Source: Methylococcaceae bacterium UBA975
GTDB taxonomy: Bacteria; Pseudomonadota; Gammaproteobacteria; Methylococcales; Cycloclasticaceae
DNA: 64,000 nucleotides
Assembly: GCA_002292375.1 (NCBI GenBank)
Contig: DBBV01000017.1
Coordinates: forward strand, 62,001-126,000
Reading direction: 5' to 3'
Numbering within the stretch: position 1 is the first letter of the stretch; every line of letters starts with the position of its first letter. The notes beneath the pieces are model-generated. The model made no database searches, was not told the DNA's origin, and was given only the letters and a program-made list of their open reading frames with translations. This document shows positions 1-8,509 of this stretch, piece by piece. Both the position numbers and the translations under genes were made by a program.

Positions 1-2
1 GG

Positions 3-1742
3 CAGCACCTTGAGTTGGACTACCACCCATCCGGTAATTTAAGCTTCACACTGTTTGGCTTGCTCAATCGCTGTAAAAGTGCGATGGGGTCACGGTTATT
101 GCGCCGCTGGATCCACTTACCTTTAAGGCAACAATCGGTCATTGAACATCGCTACTTGGCGATTGAACAGTTACAACAAGCTGATCAGCTAGAACCCATA
201 CAAGCCCACCTAAAATTAACCGGCGATATTGAACGCATTAGCAGCCGTATTGCACTATTGACGGCCAGGCCACGTGACCTTGTGGTTTTACGGCAAACTC
301 TATCCGCGCTACCTGATATTAAAAATCTCCTAGCAAAGCTCGACGCGCCAAGGCTAAAGACGCTACACCAGCAAATGGGCGAACACCAAGATTTGTACCA
401 GCTGCTAGAGAAGGCCATCGTTGAAAATCCACCAGTATTAATCCGCGACGGCGGTGTTATCGCCAATGGGTACAATCAAGTACTCGACGACTTTAGAAAC
501 ACCAGTGCCAATGCAGATCAATTTTTACTTGATTTAGAGCAAAACGAGCGCACAAAAAGTCAGCTGAGTAACTTAAAAGTTAACTACAATCGGGTGCACG
601 GGTACTATATTGAAGTACCACGCGCTCAAGCTGACCGGGTGCCCGAACACTTTATTCGCAAACAAACCTTAAAGAACGTTGAACGCTACATCACACCTGA
701 ATTAAAAGCATTTGAAGACAAGATTCTCAGCGCCAAAGAACAGGCGCTGTCGTACGAAAAACAACTATACCTAGAGCTGCTCCAAAGTTTTTCAACGCGG
801 TTGAGCGACATTCAGGCCTGCGCTGAAGCACTAGCGGAAATTGATGTCTTAAGCAATTTTTCTGAAAGGGCATTAACCTTAAACTATAGCCGCCCCCACC
901 TGACTAACACCCCGGGCTTTAACATAAAACAAGGACGCCACCCGATCGTTGAGAGCGTGTCTGATGCACCATTTGTAGCCAATGATATTGACTTGAATGC
1001 TGAACGGCGGATGCTCATTATCACTGGGCCAAACATGGGTGGTAAATCGACCTATATGCGGCAAATTGCGCTCATCACCTTGATGGCCTATTGCGGTTGC
1101 TATGTGCCAGCCAGTGAAGCGGTTTTAGGCCCCGTAGACCAAATATTTACCCGCATTGGTGCCTCGGATGACCTGGCAAGCGGACGCTCTACGTTTATGG
1201 TGGAAATGTCGGAAACCGCTAATATTTTGCACAATGCCAGCGATACTAGCTTAGTCTTAATGGATGAAGTCGGCCGCGGAACCAGTACCTTCGATGGTTT
1301 ATCGCTGGCTTGGGCCTGCGCGCATTATTTATCAACAAAAAGTCGGCCCTTCACCTTATTCGCAACGCATTATTTTGAAATGACTTCACTCGCAGAAAGC
1401 GTCTCATCGGTTGAAAATATTCATTTGGATGCGATGGAACACGGTGACGATATTGTTTTTTTACATGCCGTAAAAGATGGTGCGGTCAGTCAAAGCTATG
1501 GTCTACAAGTCGCCGCACTCGCTGGCGTACCTAAAACCGTTATTGCCAGCGCACGAAAAAAACTCGTCAGCTTAGAGTCACAACAAAAAACAATTATTAA
1601 TGCACAAAGCGATCAAATCGATCTGTTTGAGCAAACGACCAACAGCGAAGCCCTTGCCTTTATTCAGCAATCGACACCGGATGAAATGACACCCAAAGCC
1701 GCCCTTGAAGCTTGGTATACCTTAAAAAGCTTGGTCGACTAA
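3..1742 (+). CDS. mutS: DNA mismatch repair protein MutS (5' end outside window)
   Basis: MutS is the mismatch-recognition ATPase that recruits MutL. The window opens inside the gene: the frame is open from base 3 and about 580 of the usual ~855 residues are present. The mismatch-binding N-terminal domain with its Phe-x-Glu motif is therefore not visible. What remains is the end of the core/lever region (MGSRLLRRWIHLPL), the clamp, and the C-terminal ATPase with Walker A GPNMGGKST, Walker B VLMDEVGRGTST and the conserved FATHYFE segment. The C-terminus is complete. It converges on dsbC with only 7 bases between the stop codons and no obvious terminator hairpin. It pairs functionally with mutL at 49.5-51.3 kb. 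Confidence 0.97.
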   Translation, partial: QHLELDYHPSGNLSFTLFGLLNRCKSAMGSRLLRRWIHLPLRQQSVIEHRYLAIEQLQQADQLEPIQAHLKLTGDIERISSRIALLTARPRDLVVLRQTLSALPDIKNLLAKLDAPRLKTLHQQMGEHQDLYQLLEKAIVENPPVLIRDGGVIANGYNQVLDDFRNTSANADQFLLDLEQNERTKSQLSNLKVNYNRVHGYYIEVPRAQADRVPEHFIRKQTLKNVERYITPELKAFEDKILSAKEQALSYEKQLYLELLQSFSTRLSDIQACAEALAEIDVLSNFSERALTLNYSRPHLTNTPGFNIKQGRHPIVESVSDAPFVANDIDLNAERRMLIITGPNMGGKSTYMRQIALITLMAYCGCYVPASEAVLGPVDQIFTRIGASDDLASGRSTFMVEMSETANILHNASDTSLVLMDEVGRGTSTFDGLSLAWACAHYLSTKSRPFTLFATHYFEMTSLAESVSSVENIHLDAMEHGDDIVFLHAVKDGAVSQSYGLQVAALAGVPKTVIASARKKLVSLESQQKTIINAQSDQIDLFEQTTNSEALAFIQQSTPDEMTPKAALEAWYTLKSLVD

Positions 1743-1749
1743 GGCTTTA

Positions 1750-2451
1750 TTACCAACCCAAGTGCTTAAGCAATTCCTTGGCTGGTACAAAACCTGGTAC
1801 CAAGGTGCCATCATCAGCAATGATGGTTGGCGTACCATTAACGGCAAAAGCTTGTGCTAATTGAATGTTTTCACCTATCGGGTTATCACACGTTTTACTC
1901 ACCACTTTATCATTCAGTTTAGCATCGGTGAGCGCCTGATTACGATCCGCCGCGCACCACACAGAAACCGCTTTATGGTACGACTCTGTATTGGGCCCTG
2001 ACCTAGGGAACAATATGTAACGCACACTGATACCTGCGTCGTTATAGCTTTTTAGATCGGCGTGTAATTTTCGACAATAGCCACAATCAATATCTGAAAA
2101 AATGGTTACCGTATGTTGTGGGTTTTTGGCAGGGAAAATAATCATTGTCTTACTATCAACTTTTTCCAGTGCCGCTAAGCGTACTTTTTTAAGTGCTTGC
2201 TCAGTGACGTTTTCACGGCTTTTCAAATCGACCATTTCACCTTGGATAATATAACGGCCATCACCCGATGCATAAATGATGCGAGCACCAACAGCTACTT
2301 GATATACGCCTTTTATTGGCGTTTCAGATACATTATCCGCAGTAACCCCTGGAATAACGTTAGAAATACTATTAGCAATTTTTGACGCATCTGCCAATGC
2401 CATTTCACTGCACAATAAACCAACCAACATGGCCATTAACAACTTTTTCAT
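1750..2451 (-). CDS. dsbC: Thiol:disulfide interchange protein DsbC
   Basis: Periplasmic disulfide isomerase/reductase of the DsbC/DsbG family, 233 residues, close to the family length. A signal peptide is clear (basic start, hydrophobic core, cleavage near residue 20 after ALA). An N-terminal dimerisation region is followed by a thioredoxin fold carrying the active-site motif CGYC in IFSDIDCGYCRKLH, the tetrapeptide typical of DsbC. The cis-proline segment VNGTPTII follows. A second cysteine pair (VWCAAD and KTCDNP) matches the structural disulfide of DsbC. It lies downstream of xerD on the same strand, a common gammaproteobacterial order, and probably depends on DsbD for electrons (DsbD not in window). 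Confidence 0.95.
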   Translation of the reverse strand: MKKLLMAMLVGLLCSEMALADASKIANSISNVIPGVTADNVSETPIKGVYQVAVGARIIYASGDGRYIIQGEMVDLKSRENVTEQALKKVRLAALEKVDSKTMIIFPAKNPQHTVTIFSDIDCGYCRKLHADLKSYNDAGISVRYILFPRSGPNTESYHKAVSVWCAADRNQALTDAKLNDKVVSKTCDNPIGENIQLAQAFAVNGTPTIIADDGTLVPGFVPAKELLKHLGW

Positions 2452-2545
2452 CCTATCACCCTTAACTGTCAGATTAACTCGATTTTAACTTAGCAGACTA
2501 TTAGACACGTTTAAACGCGAAAAACATACATGGGGTTTAAGTTTT

Positions 2546-3451
2546 TTAACCTCGAGGATGAAATTTTGTATGAATATCCTTTAACCGCTCACGCGCGATA
2601 TGGGTATAAATTTGAGTCGTCGACAAATCACTGTGGCCTAATAGTAATTGCACCACCCTTAAATCAGCCCCATGATTAAGCAAATGGGTTGCAAAAGCGT
2701 GGCGTAAACTATGTGGGGAAATAACTTGCTGTATACCTGCCAGCCCAGCATAACGTTTGATTACATGCCAGAAAGCCTGGCGCGTCATACTCGTTCCACG
2801 CGTCGTTGGAAACACACTGTCAGTTTTTTTTTGGCCTAAAATTTGTAAACGTTTATCCGTGATAAAATCCTGCAACCAGATAAGCGCCTCTTCTCCAACC
2901 GGTACCAAACGGTCTTTATTACCTTTGCCGGTAACGCGAACCAAACCCTGCCTAAAGTTAATCTGAGATAAGGTCAAACCAACCAACTCACTCACTCTAA
3001 GCCCCGTCGCATAAAGTAACTCCAACATCGCCCTATCGCGAAAACCAAGTGCAGTATTGACATCAGGCGCTTGCAATAAATTCTCAACATCTTTTTCAGA
3101 TAAGGTGACCGGCAGTGGGCGACCCAACTTAGGCGCGTCGATCATCGCGGTGGGGTCTTCAGTTAATTGACCTTCGCGCACACCATAAACATAAAAACGC
3201 TTCAAACTGGATAAAAATCGGGCTGATGAACGGGCTGATATGCCCCGTGATAACCGTTCGGCTAAATAAGCGGAAACATCCGATGAATGCGCTCGGTGTA
3301 GTGTTTTGTCTTGTTTTTTGAGCCAAATCGAAAACTGATTGAGGTCGGAGCGATAGGCTGCCACGGTATGCTCACTCAAACCATACTCAACCCATAAAGC
3401 GTCAAGAAACACACCCACCTGATCTAACTGATTTTGTTTGCTTGTTACCAT
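2546..3451 (-). CDS. xerD: Site-specific tyrosine recombinase XerD
   Basis: Tyrosine recombinase acting with XerC at dif to resolve chromosome dimers. At 301 residues it has the usual XerD length. An N-terminal SAM-like core-binding domain (about 10-95) precedes the catalytic domain with the Arg of ATGLRVSEL, the Lys region GKGNKDRLVPVG, HSLRHAFATHLL, GHSDLS and the nucleophile Tyr in TTQIYTH. Position upstream of dsbC on the same strand favours XerD over XerC. The frame contains a run of nine A residues on the coding strand (2824-2832), a possible slippage spot with no evident function. It sits downstream of the strong rplS terminator, so it likely has its own promoter. Confidence 0.93.
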   Translation of the reverse strand: MVTSKQNQLDQVGVFLDALWVEYGLSEHTVAAYRSDLNQFSIWLKKQDKTLHRAHSSDVSAYLAERLSRGISARSSARFLSSLKRFYVYGVREGQLTEDPTAMIDAPKLGRPLPVTLSEKDVENLLQAPDVNTALGFRDRAMLELLYATGLRVSELVGLTLSQINFRQGLVRVTGKGNKDRLVPVGEEALIWLQDFITDKRLQILGQKKTDSVFPTTRGTSMTRQAFWHVIKRYAGLAGIQQVISPHSLRHAFATHLLNHGADLRVVQLLLGHSDLSTTQIYTHIARERLKDIHTKFHPRG

Positions 3452-3502
3452 TTAAGCATTCTAGCAATTAGCGTCCGTTTATTGCCAAGTAGTTTCTTAA
3501 AC

Positions 3503-3532
3503 AAAAAAAGGTCGGTTAAACCGACCTTTTTT
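3503..3532 (-). terminator. Rho-independent terminator of the rpsP-rimM-trmD-rplS operon
   Basis: A perfect stem AAGGTCGGTT/AACCGACCTT with almost no unpaired loop is flanked by an A-run on one side and a T-run on the other. It can therefore stop transcription on either strand. It lies 19 bases beyond the rplS stop codon and separates that operon from xerD. Confidence 0.9.
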
Positions 3533-3550
3533 GCTTGTTATAAAAAAACC

Positions 3551-3895
3551 TTACAGTTTTTCTTTAATACGCGCTGCTTTACCACGTAGTTCACGTAAGT
3601 AATACAATTTAGCACGACGTACTGAACCGCGTCTTTTAACTTCAATGCTGTCGATCAATTTACTGTATGACTGAAACACACGTTCAACGCCTTCACCATG
3701 AGAAATTTTACGCACGGTAAACGCGGAATTTAAGCCACGGTTACGCTTTGCAATAACAACACCTTCAAAATTCTGTAGACGTTCGGTGGTGCCTTCTTTA
3801 ACTTTTACTTTAACAATAACGGTGTCGCCTGCACTAAATGATGGCAGCTCTGCAGTCATTTGTTCAGCTTCTAGTTGTGCAATTATATTACTCAT
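3551..3895 (-). CDS. rplS: 50S ribosomal protein L19
   Basis: Ribosomal protein L19, 114 residues, located at the 30S-50S interface. Family hallmarks are FSAGDTVIVKVKVKEG, LQNFEGVVIAKRNRGLNSAFTVRKIS and the basic C-terminus RAKLYYLRELRGKAARIKE. It is the last gene of the rpsP-rimM-trmD-rplS operon, 70 bases after trmD, and is followed at once by the terminator at 3503-3532. Start and length match the family. Confidence 0.98.
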   Translation of the reverse strand: MSNIIAQLEAEQMTAELPSFSAGDTVIVKVKVKEGTTERLQNFEGVVIAKRNRGLNSAFTVRKISHGEGVERVFQSYSKLIDSIEVKRRGSVRRAKLYYLRELRGKAARIKEKL

Positions 3896-3965
3896 TTTTT
3901 ATTCCTCAGTTTTCAACTGTTTACTTATTCAATTGTTTTATCTTCCCAACCAATATAAACCTAGC

Positions 3966-4715
3966 TTAATCGTTATTATCAACCCATTCAGCTTTATATT
4001 CATCGAGCAATAATCGTTGGTACTCACTTAACTCTTTTATCTCAAGTAAATCCGGCCGCTTAAGCCAGGTTTTACCCAAGGCTTGCTTTTCACGCCAAGC
4101 CGCAATTTTTGCGTGATCACCACTCATCAACACTTCAGGTACCGTCTGACCGTTAACTGTCTCTGGCCTCGTAAAGTGAGGGTGATCCAACAAGCCATCT
4201 ACAAAAGAATCCTCTATTGCAGACAGCTCATGCCCCAATACGCCCGGAAGCATTCTTGAGACCGCGTCGATAAGTACCAGTGCGGGCAACTCACCACCGC
4301 TTAATACAAAGTCACCTATCGACCATTCTTCATCCACATAAGAGGTTAACAATCGCTCATCAACCCCTTCATACCGCCCTGCCAATAAAATCAACCGCGG
4401 CATTTGCGATAAATAGTTAACACCTTGTTGATCTAAACGTCGCCCCTGGGGACTCAGGTAGATCACCTTAGCAGGCGCGTCACTTGCTTGTTGAGCCGCC
4501 TCAATCGATTTTTTTAACGGCCCAACCTTCATTACCATACCTGGCCCACCACCAAAGGGTCGATCATCAACCGTTCGATGCTGATCCTCGGTAAAGTCTC
4601 GAGGATTCCATGTCTTTAACTCAAGCCGCTGATCTATAATCGCTCGTCCGACGACACCCATAGAGGCTGTCTGCTCAACCAATTCCGGAAACAATGTTAT
4701 TACATCGAATCTCAT
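3966..4715 (-). CDS. trmD: tRNA (guanine-N1-)-methyltransferase TrmD
   Basis: Makes m1G37 in tRNAs that read CNN and some other codons, using S-adenosylmethionine, which prevents +1 frameshifting. At 249 residues it is full length. The SPOUT deep-knot region is visible as LLAGRYEGVDERL and IGDFVLSGGELPALVLIDAVSR, followed by the catalytic-side segment around DSF and HPHFTRPE. The N-terminus MRFDVITLFPELV is typical. It starts 5 bases after rimM and is translated in the same operon. Confidence 0.98.
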   Translation of the reverse strand: MRFDVITLFPELVEQTASMGVVGRAIIDQRLELKTWNPRDFTEDQHRTVDDRPFGGGPGMVMKVGPLKKSIEAAQQASDAPAKVIYLSPQGRRLDQQGVNYLSQMPRLILLAGRYEGVDERLLTSYVDEEWSIGDFVLSGGELPALVLIDAVSRMLPGVLGHELSAIEDSFVDGLLDHPHFTRPETVNGQTVPEVLMSGDHAKIAAWREKQALGKTWLKRPDLLEIKELSEYQRLLLDEYKAEWVDNND

Positions 4716-4720
4716 CTGGC

Positions 4721-5257
4721 TTAAAAGTCAGCGTCCCAATCCACGACCATCTTTTTTTCACCTAGATCAATTGATTTAATCACCTGATCCATAGCAAACG
4801 GTATCAACCTTTCTCTGTCACCTTGAACAACCATGACATCGTTAGCCCCGGTTTCTAGCATTCGTTCGATAACCCCATATGCCTGACCCTCACTTGACAT
4901 GACTGTTAAGCCCACCAAGTCTGACCAGTAATATTCATCATCAGCCAGTTTTTTCAATTGGTCAGAGGGGATATAAATATCACACCCAATCCAAGTTTCA
5001 GCTTCATTTCTGTCATCAACGCCCTCTAATTGGACAATGATGGTTTTTCCATGTGCTTTACCGGCCTTTAACTTAACAGGCTGGCGTACTTTATTACGTT
5101 CGATATACCAGGGTTGGTAAGACAATATATTTTCTTTGTCTTCTGTGTTGGCATAGACTTTCAGCCAACCTTTTATTCCAAAAACACCTGTAATATTGCC
5201 TAACTGCAACCATTTTTTACCGTCTTCTTTGACAGAAGAACGGTCTAACTCGGACAT
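4721..5257 (-). CDS. rimM: Ribosome maturation factor RimM
   Basis: 16S rRNA processing factor that binds S19 in the 30S head during assembly. 178 residues. The N-terminal RimM domain shows LGNITGVFGIKGWLKVYANT, and the C-terminal PRC-barrel shows EYYWSDLVGLTV with LETGANDVMVV and LIPFAMDQVIKSID. It lies one base after the rpsP stop codon and 5 bases before trmD, so translation is probably coupled. Confidence 0.97.
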   Translation of the reverse strand: MSELDRSSVKEDGKKWLQLGNITGVFGIKGWLKVYANTEDKENILSYQPWYIERNKVRQPVKLKAGKAHGKTIIVQLEGVDDRNEAETWIGCDIYIPSDQLKKLADDEYYWSDLVGLTVMSSEGQAYGVIERMLETGANDVMVVQGDRERLIPFAMDQVIKSIDLGEKKMVVDWDADF

Positions 5258-5258
5258 A

Positions 5259-5510
5259 TTAGGCGGCTGCTTCGACAGCCTCTTTAATTAACTTGTTAAC
5301 ACGTTCAGTCGCTTGGGCACCTTGAGTTACCCAATGATCAATACGCGCTGAGTCCAGCGTCAAACGTACTTCACCGCCAATTGCTCTAGGATTGTAATAT
5401 CCCACGCGTTCTATATAGCGACCGTCGCGACTTCTGCGACTATCTGCAACTACTACGTGATAGAAAGGGCGTTTTTTTGCACCGGTTCTTGAAAGACGTA
5501 TCTTTACCAT
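5259..5510 (-). CDS. rpsP: 30S ribosomal protein S16
   Basis: Ribosomal protein S16, 83 residues, needed for 30S assembly. The N-terminus MVKIRLSRTGAKKRPFYHVV and the segments ADSRRSRDGRYIERVGYYNP and WVTQGAQATERV are diagnostic. It is the first gene of the operon rpsP-rimM-trmD-rplS. A purine-rich site (AAAGGAAAATAA) precedes the ATG. Confidence 0.98.
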   Translation of the reverse strand: MVKIRLSRTGAKKRPFYHVVVADSRRSRDGRYIERVGYYNPRAIGGEVRLTLDSARIDHWVTQGAQATERVNKLIKEAVEAAA

Positions 5511-5593
5511 TTATTTTCCTTTGAATTCTGTTTTATAAAACTTAAATAAGTTAACTCGTTAATTTTACGCGAATTATTTATCCGGGTGAAGTT

Positions 5594-5622
5594 TTTTTAG
5601 CCACATAGCGGTATTTTTTCAA
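5594..5622 (-). promoter_or_regulatory. Candidate sigma-70 promoter for rpsP operon
   Basis: On the minus strand, TTGAAA is followed 17 bases later by TAAAAA, about 80 bases before the rpsP start. A second, weaker pair (TTAACG, 17 bases, TTTATA) lies closer to the gene. The region is AT-rich, so chance matches are likely; the distance and operon position are the main support. Confidence 0.35.
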
Positions 5623-5684
5623 AAAGCATTGCCTTTCATCGGCATTCTTATATAAAAAAACCACCTATGCCCGTGTATTAATAG

Positions 5685-7049
5685 CTAAAAAGGAAAGCCT
5701 TGGCCCTGCCCCATCTGCCCTTTTAATCCGCGCATCATTTTAGCCATACCGCCTTTCGACATTTTTTTCATCATCTTTTGTGCCTGTTTAAATTGTTTTA
5801 ACAATTTATTGACATCCTGTACCTGCAAACCAGCACCACTGGCTATCCGCTTTCTTCTAGAGCCGTTGATTAAGGCAGGAAACACGCGTTCCTTGTTAGT
5901 CATTGAGTTTATTAACGCCACTTGCCGACTAAGGTCCTTATCATTCACTTGACTTTTAACCGCCTGCGGCACATTCGACATACCAGGGATTTTATCCATC
6001 ATCGCGCTCATACCGCCCATTTGCTGCATTTGCGACAATTGATCTCGGTAATCAAACAAATCAAAACCTTTGCCCTTTTGTAATTTTTTAGCGAGCTTAT
6101 CTGCCTTTTCTTTATCGACATTGCGTTCTATTTCTTCAACCAAGCTCAACGCATCGCCCATGCCAAGCAGGCGTGAAGCTACCCGATCTGGGTGAAAAGG
6201 CTCTAACGCGTTAACTTTTTCGCCGACGCCTAAGAATTTTATTGGTTTGCCCGTTATTTGACGAATGGATAACGCTGCGCCACCGCGTGCGTCACCGTCA
6301 GTTTTAGTTAGCACCACCCCCGTTAACGGCAAGGCCTCGTTAAAGGCTTTAGCTGTATTTGCAGCGTCTTGTCCGGTCATGCTATCGACTACAAACAAGG
6401 TTTCAGCTGGATTAATTGTCGAATGTAGCTGACTAATTTCAGCCATCATTTGCTCATCAATATGCAAGCGACCTGCGGTATCCACGATCAATACATCGCA
6501 AAACTGTTTGCGCGCTTGCGCCATCGCTGCGTTGACAATATCAACCGGTTTTTGCTTTACATCACTCGGAAAAAACACCGCATTTACTTCACCGGCTAAT
6601 GTTTGCAGCTGATCAATCGCCGCTGGGCGATAGACGTCAGCACTGACCACCATGACCGATTTTTTTTCGCGTTCTATTAACAAACGCGCTAGTTTTGCCA
6701 CTGTCGTTGTTTTACCCGAGCCTTGCAGACCCGCCATCAAAATAACGGCAGGCGGAGCAACAGACAGGTCTAACGATTCATTCGCTTGACCCATCAACTT
6801 AACTAATTCTTCGTTGACAATTTTAAGCATCGCCTGGCCTGGCGATAAGCTTTGCATGACATCTTGACCCAAGGCGCGAACTTTAACGGCATCGGTAAAA
6901 TCGCGCACCACCGTTAATGCCACGTCAGCTTCCAGCAAGGCCATTCTGACCTCACGTAGGGTATCTTTTATATTTTCTTCAGTCAGTCTAGCCTGACCCC
7001 TAATACGCTTAAAGCTCGCGTTTAAGCGGTCGGTTAAATTTTCAAACAT
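5685..7049 (-). CDS. ffh: Signal recognition particle GTPase Ffh
   Basis: Protein subunit of the SRP. It binds 4.5S RNA and signal sequences and docks with FtsY. 454 residues, normal length. The N domain (1-85) is followed by the G domain with GLQGSGKTTT, DVYRPAAIDQL, DTAGR and TKTDGDARGG, then a Met-rich M domain (about 300-454) with GKGFDLFDYRDQLSQM, SGSRR-type RNA-binding region NGSRRKRIASG and Met-rich helices. The 4.5S RNA partner gene is in the same window at 62.3-62.4 kb. It is divergent from ypjD, the same arrangement as in E. coli. The leader contains an unusual 9-base repeat (see 7062-7088). Confidence 0.98.
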   Translation of the reverse strand: MFENLTDRLNASFKRIRGQARLTEENIKDTLREVRMALLEADVALTVVRDFTDAVKVRALGQDVMQSLSPGQAMLKIVNEELVKLMGQANESLDLSVAPPAVILMAGLQGSGKTTTVAKLARLLIEREKKSVMVVSADVYRPAAIDQLQTLAGEVNAVFFPSDVKQKPVDIVNAAMAQARKQFCDVLIVDTAGRLHIDEQMMAEISQLHSTINPAETLFVVDSMTGQDAANTAKAFNEALPLTGVVLTKTDGDARGGAALSIRQITGKPIKFLGVGEKVNALEPFHPDRVASRLLGMGDALSLVEEIERNVDKEKADKLAKKLQKGKGFDLFDYRDQLSQMQQMGGMSAMMDKIPGMSNVPQAVKSQVNDKDLSRQVALINSMTNKERVFPALINGSRRKRIASGAGLQVQDVNKLLKQFKQAQKMMKKMSKGGMAKMMRGLKGQMGQGQGFPF

Positions 7050-7061
7050 GTTTTTTACCTT

Positions 7062-7088
7062 TGCTGTTATTGCTGTTATTGCTGTTTA
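7062..7088. repeat. Three tandem 9-base units in the ffh leader
   Basis: TGCTGTTAT occurs twice and is followed by TGCTGTTTA, head to tail, 13 bases upstream of the ffh start codon. Read on the ffh strand it gives repeated AACAGCAAT-type units that end next to the AAGG ribosome-binding site. The repeat is clear; any role is unknown. Confidence 0.7.
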
Positions 7089-7211
7089 TTTTCGCACGTC
7101 TTGTTATCTTATGCAGGTGATTTTTCCCTTTTGCTTATCGAACACCGGCAACTCGAAAACTCACGCAACAGAATACTTCTACCCAAGACAAGTTTATGAC
7201 ACACTATACTT

Positions 7212-8036
7212 ATGTTTTTTTCTGTCACTCTTTTTAACGCGCTAAGCATCGTTACAGCTGCTATTTATTTTTGCAGCGCTAGTCTAATCGCTTTTAACAT
7301 TATTCGAAATCAATCGATAGGCAACCCACGCGCATGGTTTTTAACGAGCGCCATTATTGCTATCGGTTTGCACATTTTATTGGTGACTTACAGTATTAGC
7401 ATTCATCGAGCGATACCGAATGATTTATTCAATATGCTATCACTCGTTTTTTTGCTGATTAGTGTTTTATTCTGTTTCTCGGCTATGTCTCAGTCAATCG
7501 AAACATTGGCGCTCATCGTCTTTCCTTTTTCTGCTATCGCTGTTTTGCTTAACGTCGGCAATCAAGCCGCGCTTGGTGCCACGGCTACATACGAAGGCGC
7601 GGTTCAACTGCATATTTTACTGTCTATTTTGTCATACAGTTTGCTGACCGTGGCTGCGTTTCAAGCCATTATGTTGTCCATCCAAGAGAAACAACTGCAT
7701 AATCGACAACCGGGCCCATTGATCAATGCCCTACCACCTTTGCAATTGATGGAAAAACTATTATTCCAATCTTTATTAGCCGGGGTGTTATTGCTAACGT
7801 TAGCGCTAGGCACGGGGTTTGTTTTTTTAGACGATCTATTCGCGCAACACCTGGCACACAAAAGCATCTTATCCGTTATCGCTTGGCTGGTGTTTAGCAC
7901 CCTCATTTGGGGGCGACACTATTTAGGCTGGCGGGGGCAAAAGGCGGTGAAATTTACCTACGTTGGCTACGTTGCTCTAATGTTGGCCTACTTTGGTAGC
8001 AAATTTGTATTGCAATTAGTGTTACAGCAAAGTTAA
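7212..8036 (+). CDS. ypjD: Inner-membrane CcsA/HemX-like protein YpjD
   Basis: Integral membrane protein, 274 residues, with about eight hydrophobic segments, of the cytochrome c assembly (CcsA/CcmF-like) family. The C-terminal third closely follows E. coli YpjD: TGFVFLDDLFAQHLAHKSIL, then WLVFSTLIWGRHYLGWRG and LMLAYFGSKFVLQLVL. E. coli ypjD also lies divergently next to ffh. The molecular role of YpjD is not settled; in this family a heme-handling role is suspected from homology to CcsA/HemX. The stop codon overlaps the end of the convergent phosphatase gene by 4 bases. Confidence 0.88.
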   Translation: MFFSVTLFNALSIVTAAIYFCSASLIAFNIIRNQSIGNPRAWFLTSAIIAIGLHILLVTYSISIHRAIPNDLFNMLSLVFLLISVLFCFSAMSQSIETLALIVFPFSAIAVLLNVGNQAALGATATYEGAVQLHILLSILSYSLLTVAAFQAIMLSIQEKQLHNRQPGPLINALPPLQLMEKLLFQSLLAGVLLLTLALGTGFVFLDDLFAQHLAHKSILSVIAWLVFSTLIWGRHYLGWRGQKAVKFTYVGYVALMLAYFGSKFVLQLVLQQS

Positions 8037-8509
8037 CGCTTAATCTTTTTTTCTAACTCCAGCAACAGCCCATCGCACGCATCCTCAATAAGGTCTAATA
8101 CCCGCTCAAAACCATTTCCTGGACCATAATACGGATCAGGGACTTCCTTTAAAGGGGTGTGTTTAGCAAAGTCCAATATGAATTTTATTTTATGCCTGTG
8201 CTCTTTTGGACATGACTCAAGCGTTAGGGCGTGGTTGTCTTTATCGGCCACTAATAAGTAGTCGAACTCTTCAAAATCATAGTCATCAAGCTGCCTAGAC
8301 GTTAAATCACGTATATCTACGCCTCGAGTAAGCGCCGCTTGTATTGATCTAGCATCCGGGCTTTTGCCGACATGGTAGGAATGCGTCCCGGCTGAGTCCA
8401 CACTGACAAGGTCTTGCCAACCTTTATCAGCCAGCTTCCGTCGAAAAACACCGTGCGCCGTCGGTGAACGACAAATATTGCCCATGCAGATAAACAGTAC
8501 TTTAATCAT
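8033..8509 (-). CDS. Low-molecular-weight protein-tyrosine phosphatase
   Basis: Cytoplasmic phosphatase of the arsenate reductase/LMW-PTP fold, 158 residues. The P-loop CMGNICRSP (C-x5-R-S) lies at residues 8-16 and the general acid DPYYG is in the C-terminal part, as needed for phosphotyrosine hydrolysis. Its ATG overlaps the kdsB stop codon by 4 bases (ATGA), so it is the last gene of the exbB-exbD-lpxK-trm112-kdsB operon. Wzb-type relatives act on tyrosine kinases of capsule synthesis, but no kinase gene is nearby, so the substrate is unknown. Confidence 0.9.
   Translation of the reverse strand: MIKVLFICMGNICRSPTAHGVFRRKLADKGWQDLVSVDSAGTHSYHVGKSPDARSIQAALTRGVDIRDLTSRQLDDYDFEEFDYLLVADKDNHALTLESCPKEHRHKIKFILDFAKHTPLKEVPDPYYGPGNGFERVLDLIEDACDGLLLELEKKIKR

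Noticed and set aside
185..475. Antisense and out-of-frame open frames throughout the window (this is one example)
   Set aside because: They lie inside strong genes, lack ribosome sites and have composition typical of shadow frames.
2824..2832. Nine-A run in xerD as programmed slippage
   Set aside because: It lies within the catalytic domain, where a shift would only destroy the enzyme; no shorter XerD form is known.
5640..5684. Terminator after ffh
   Set aside because: A T-run exists, but the preceding CAC/GTG pairing is too short to form a convincing stem.
7205..7210. TATACT as -10 box for ypjD
   Set aside because: It touches the ypjD start codon, so a transcript from it would lack the start, and there is no -35 element.
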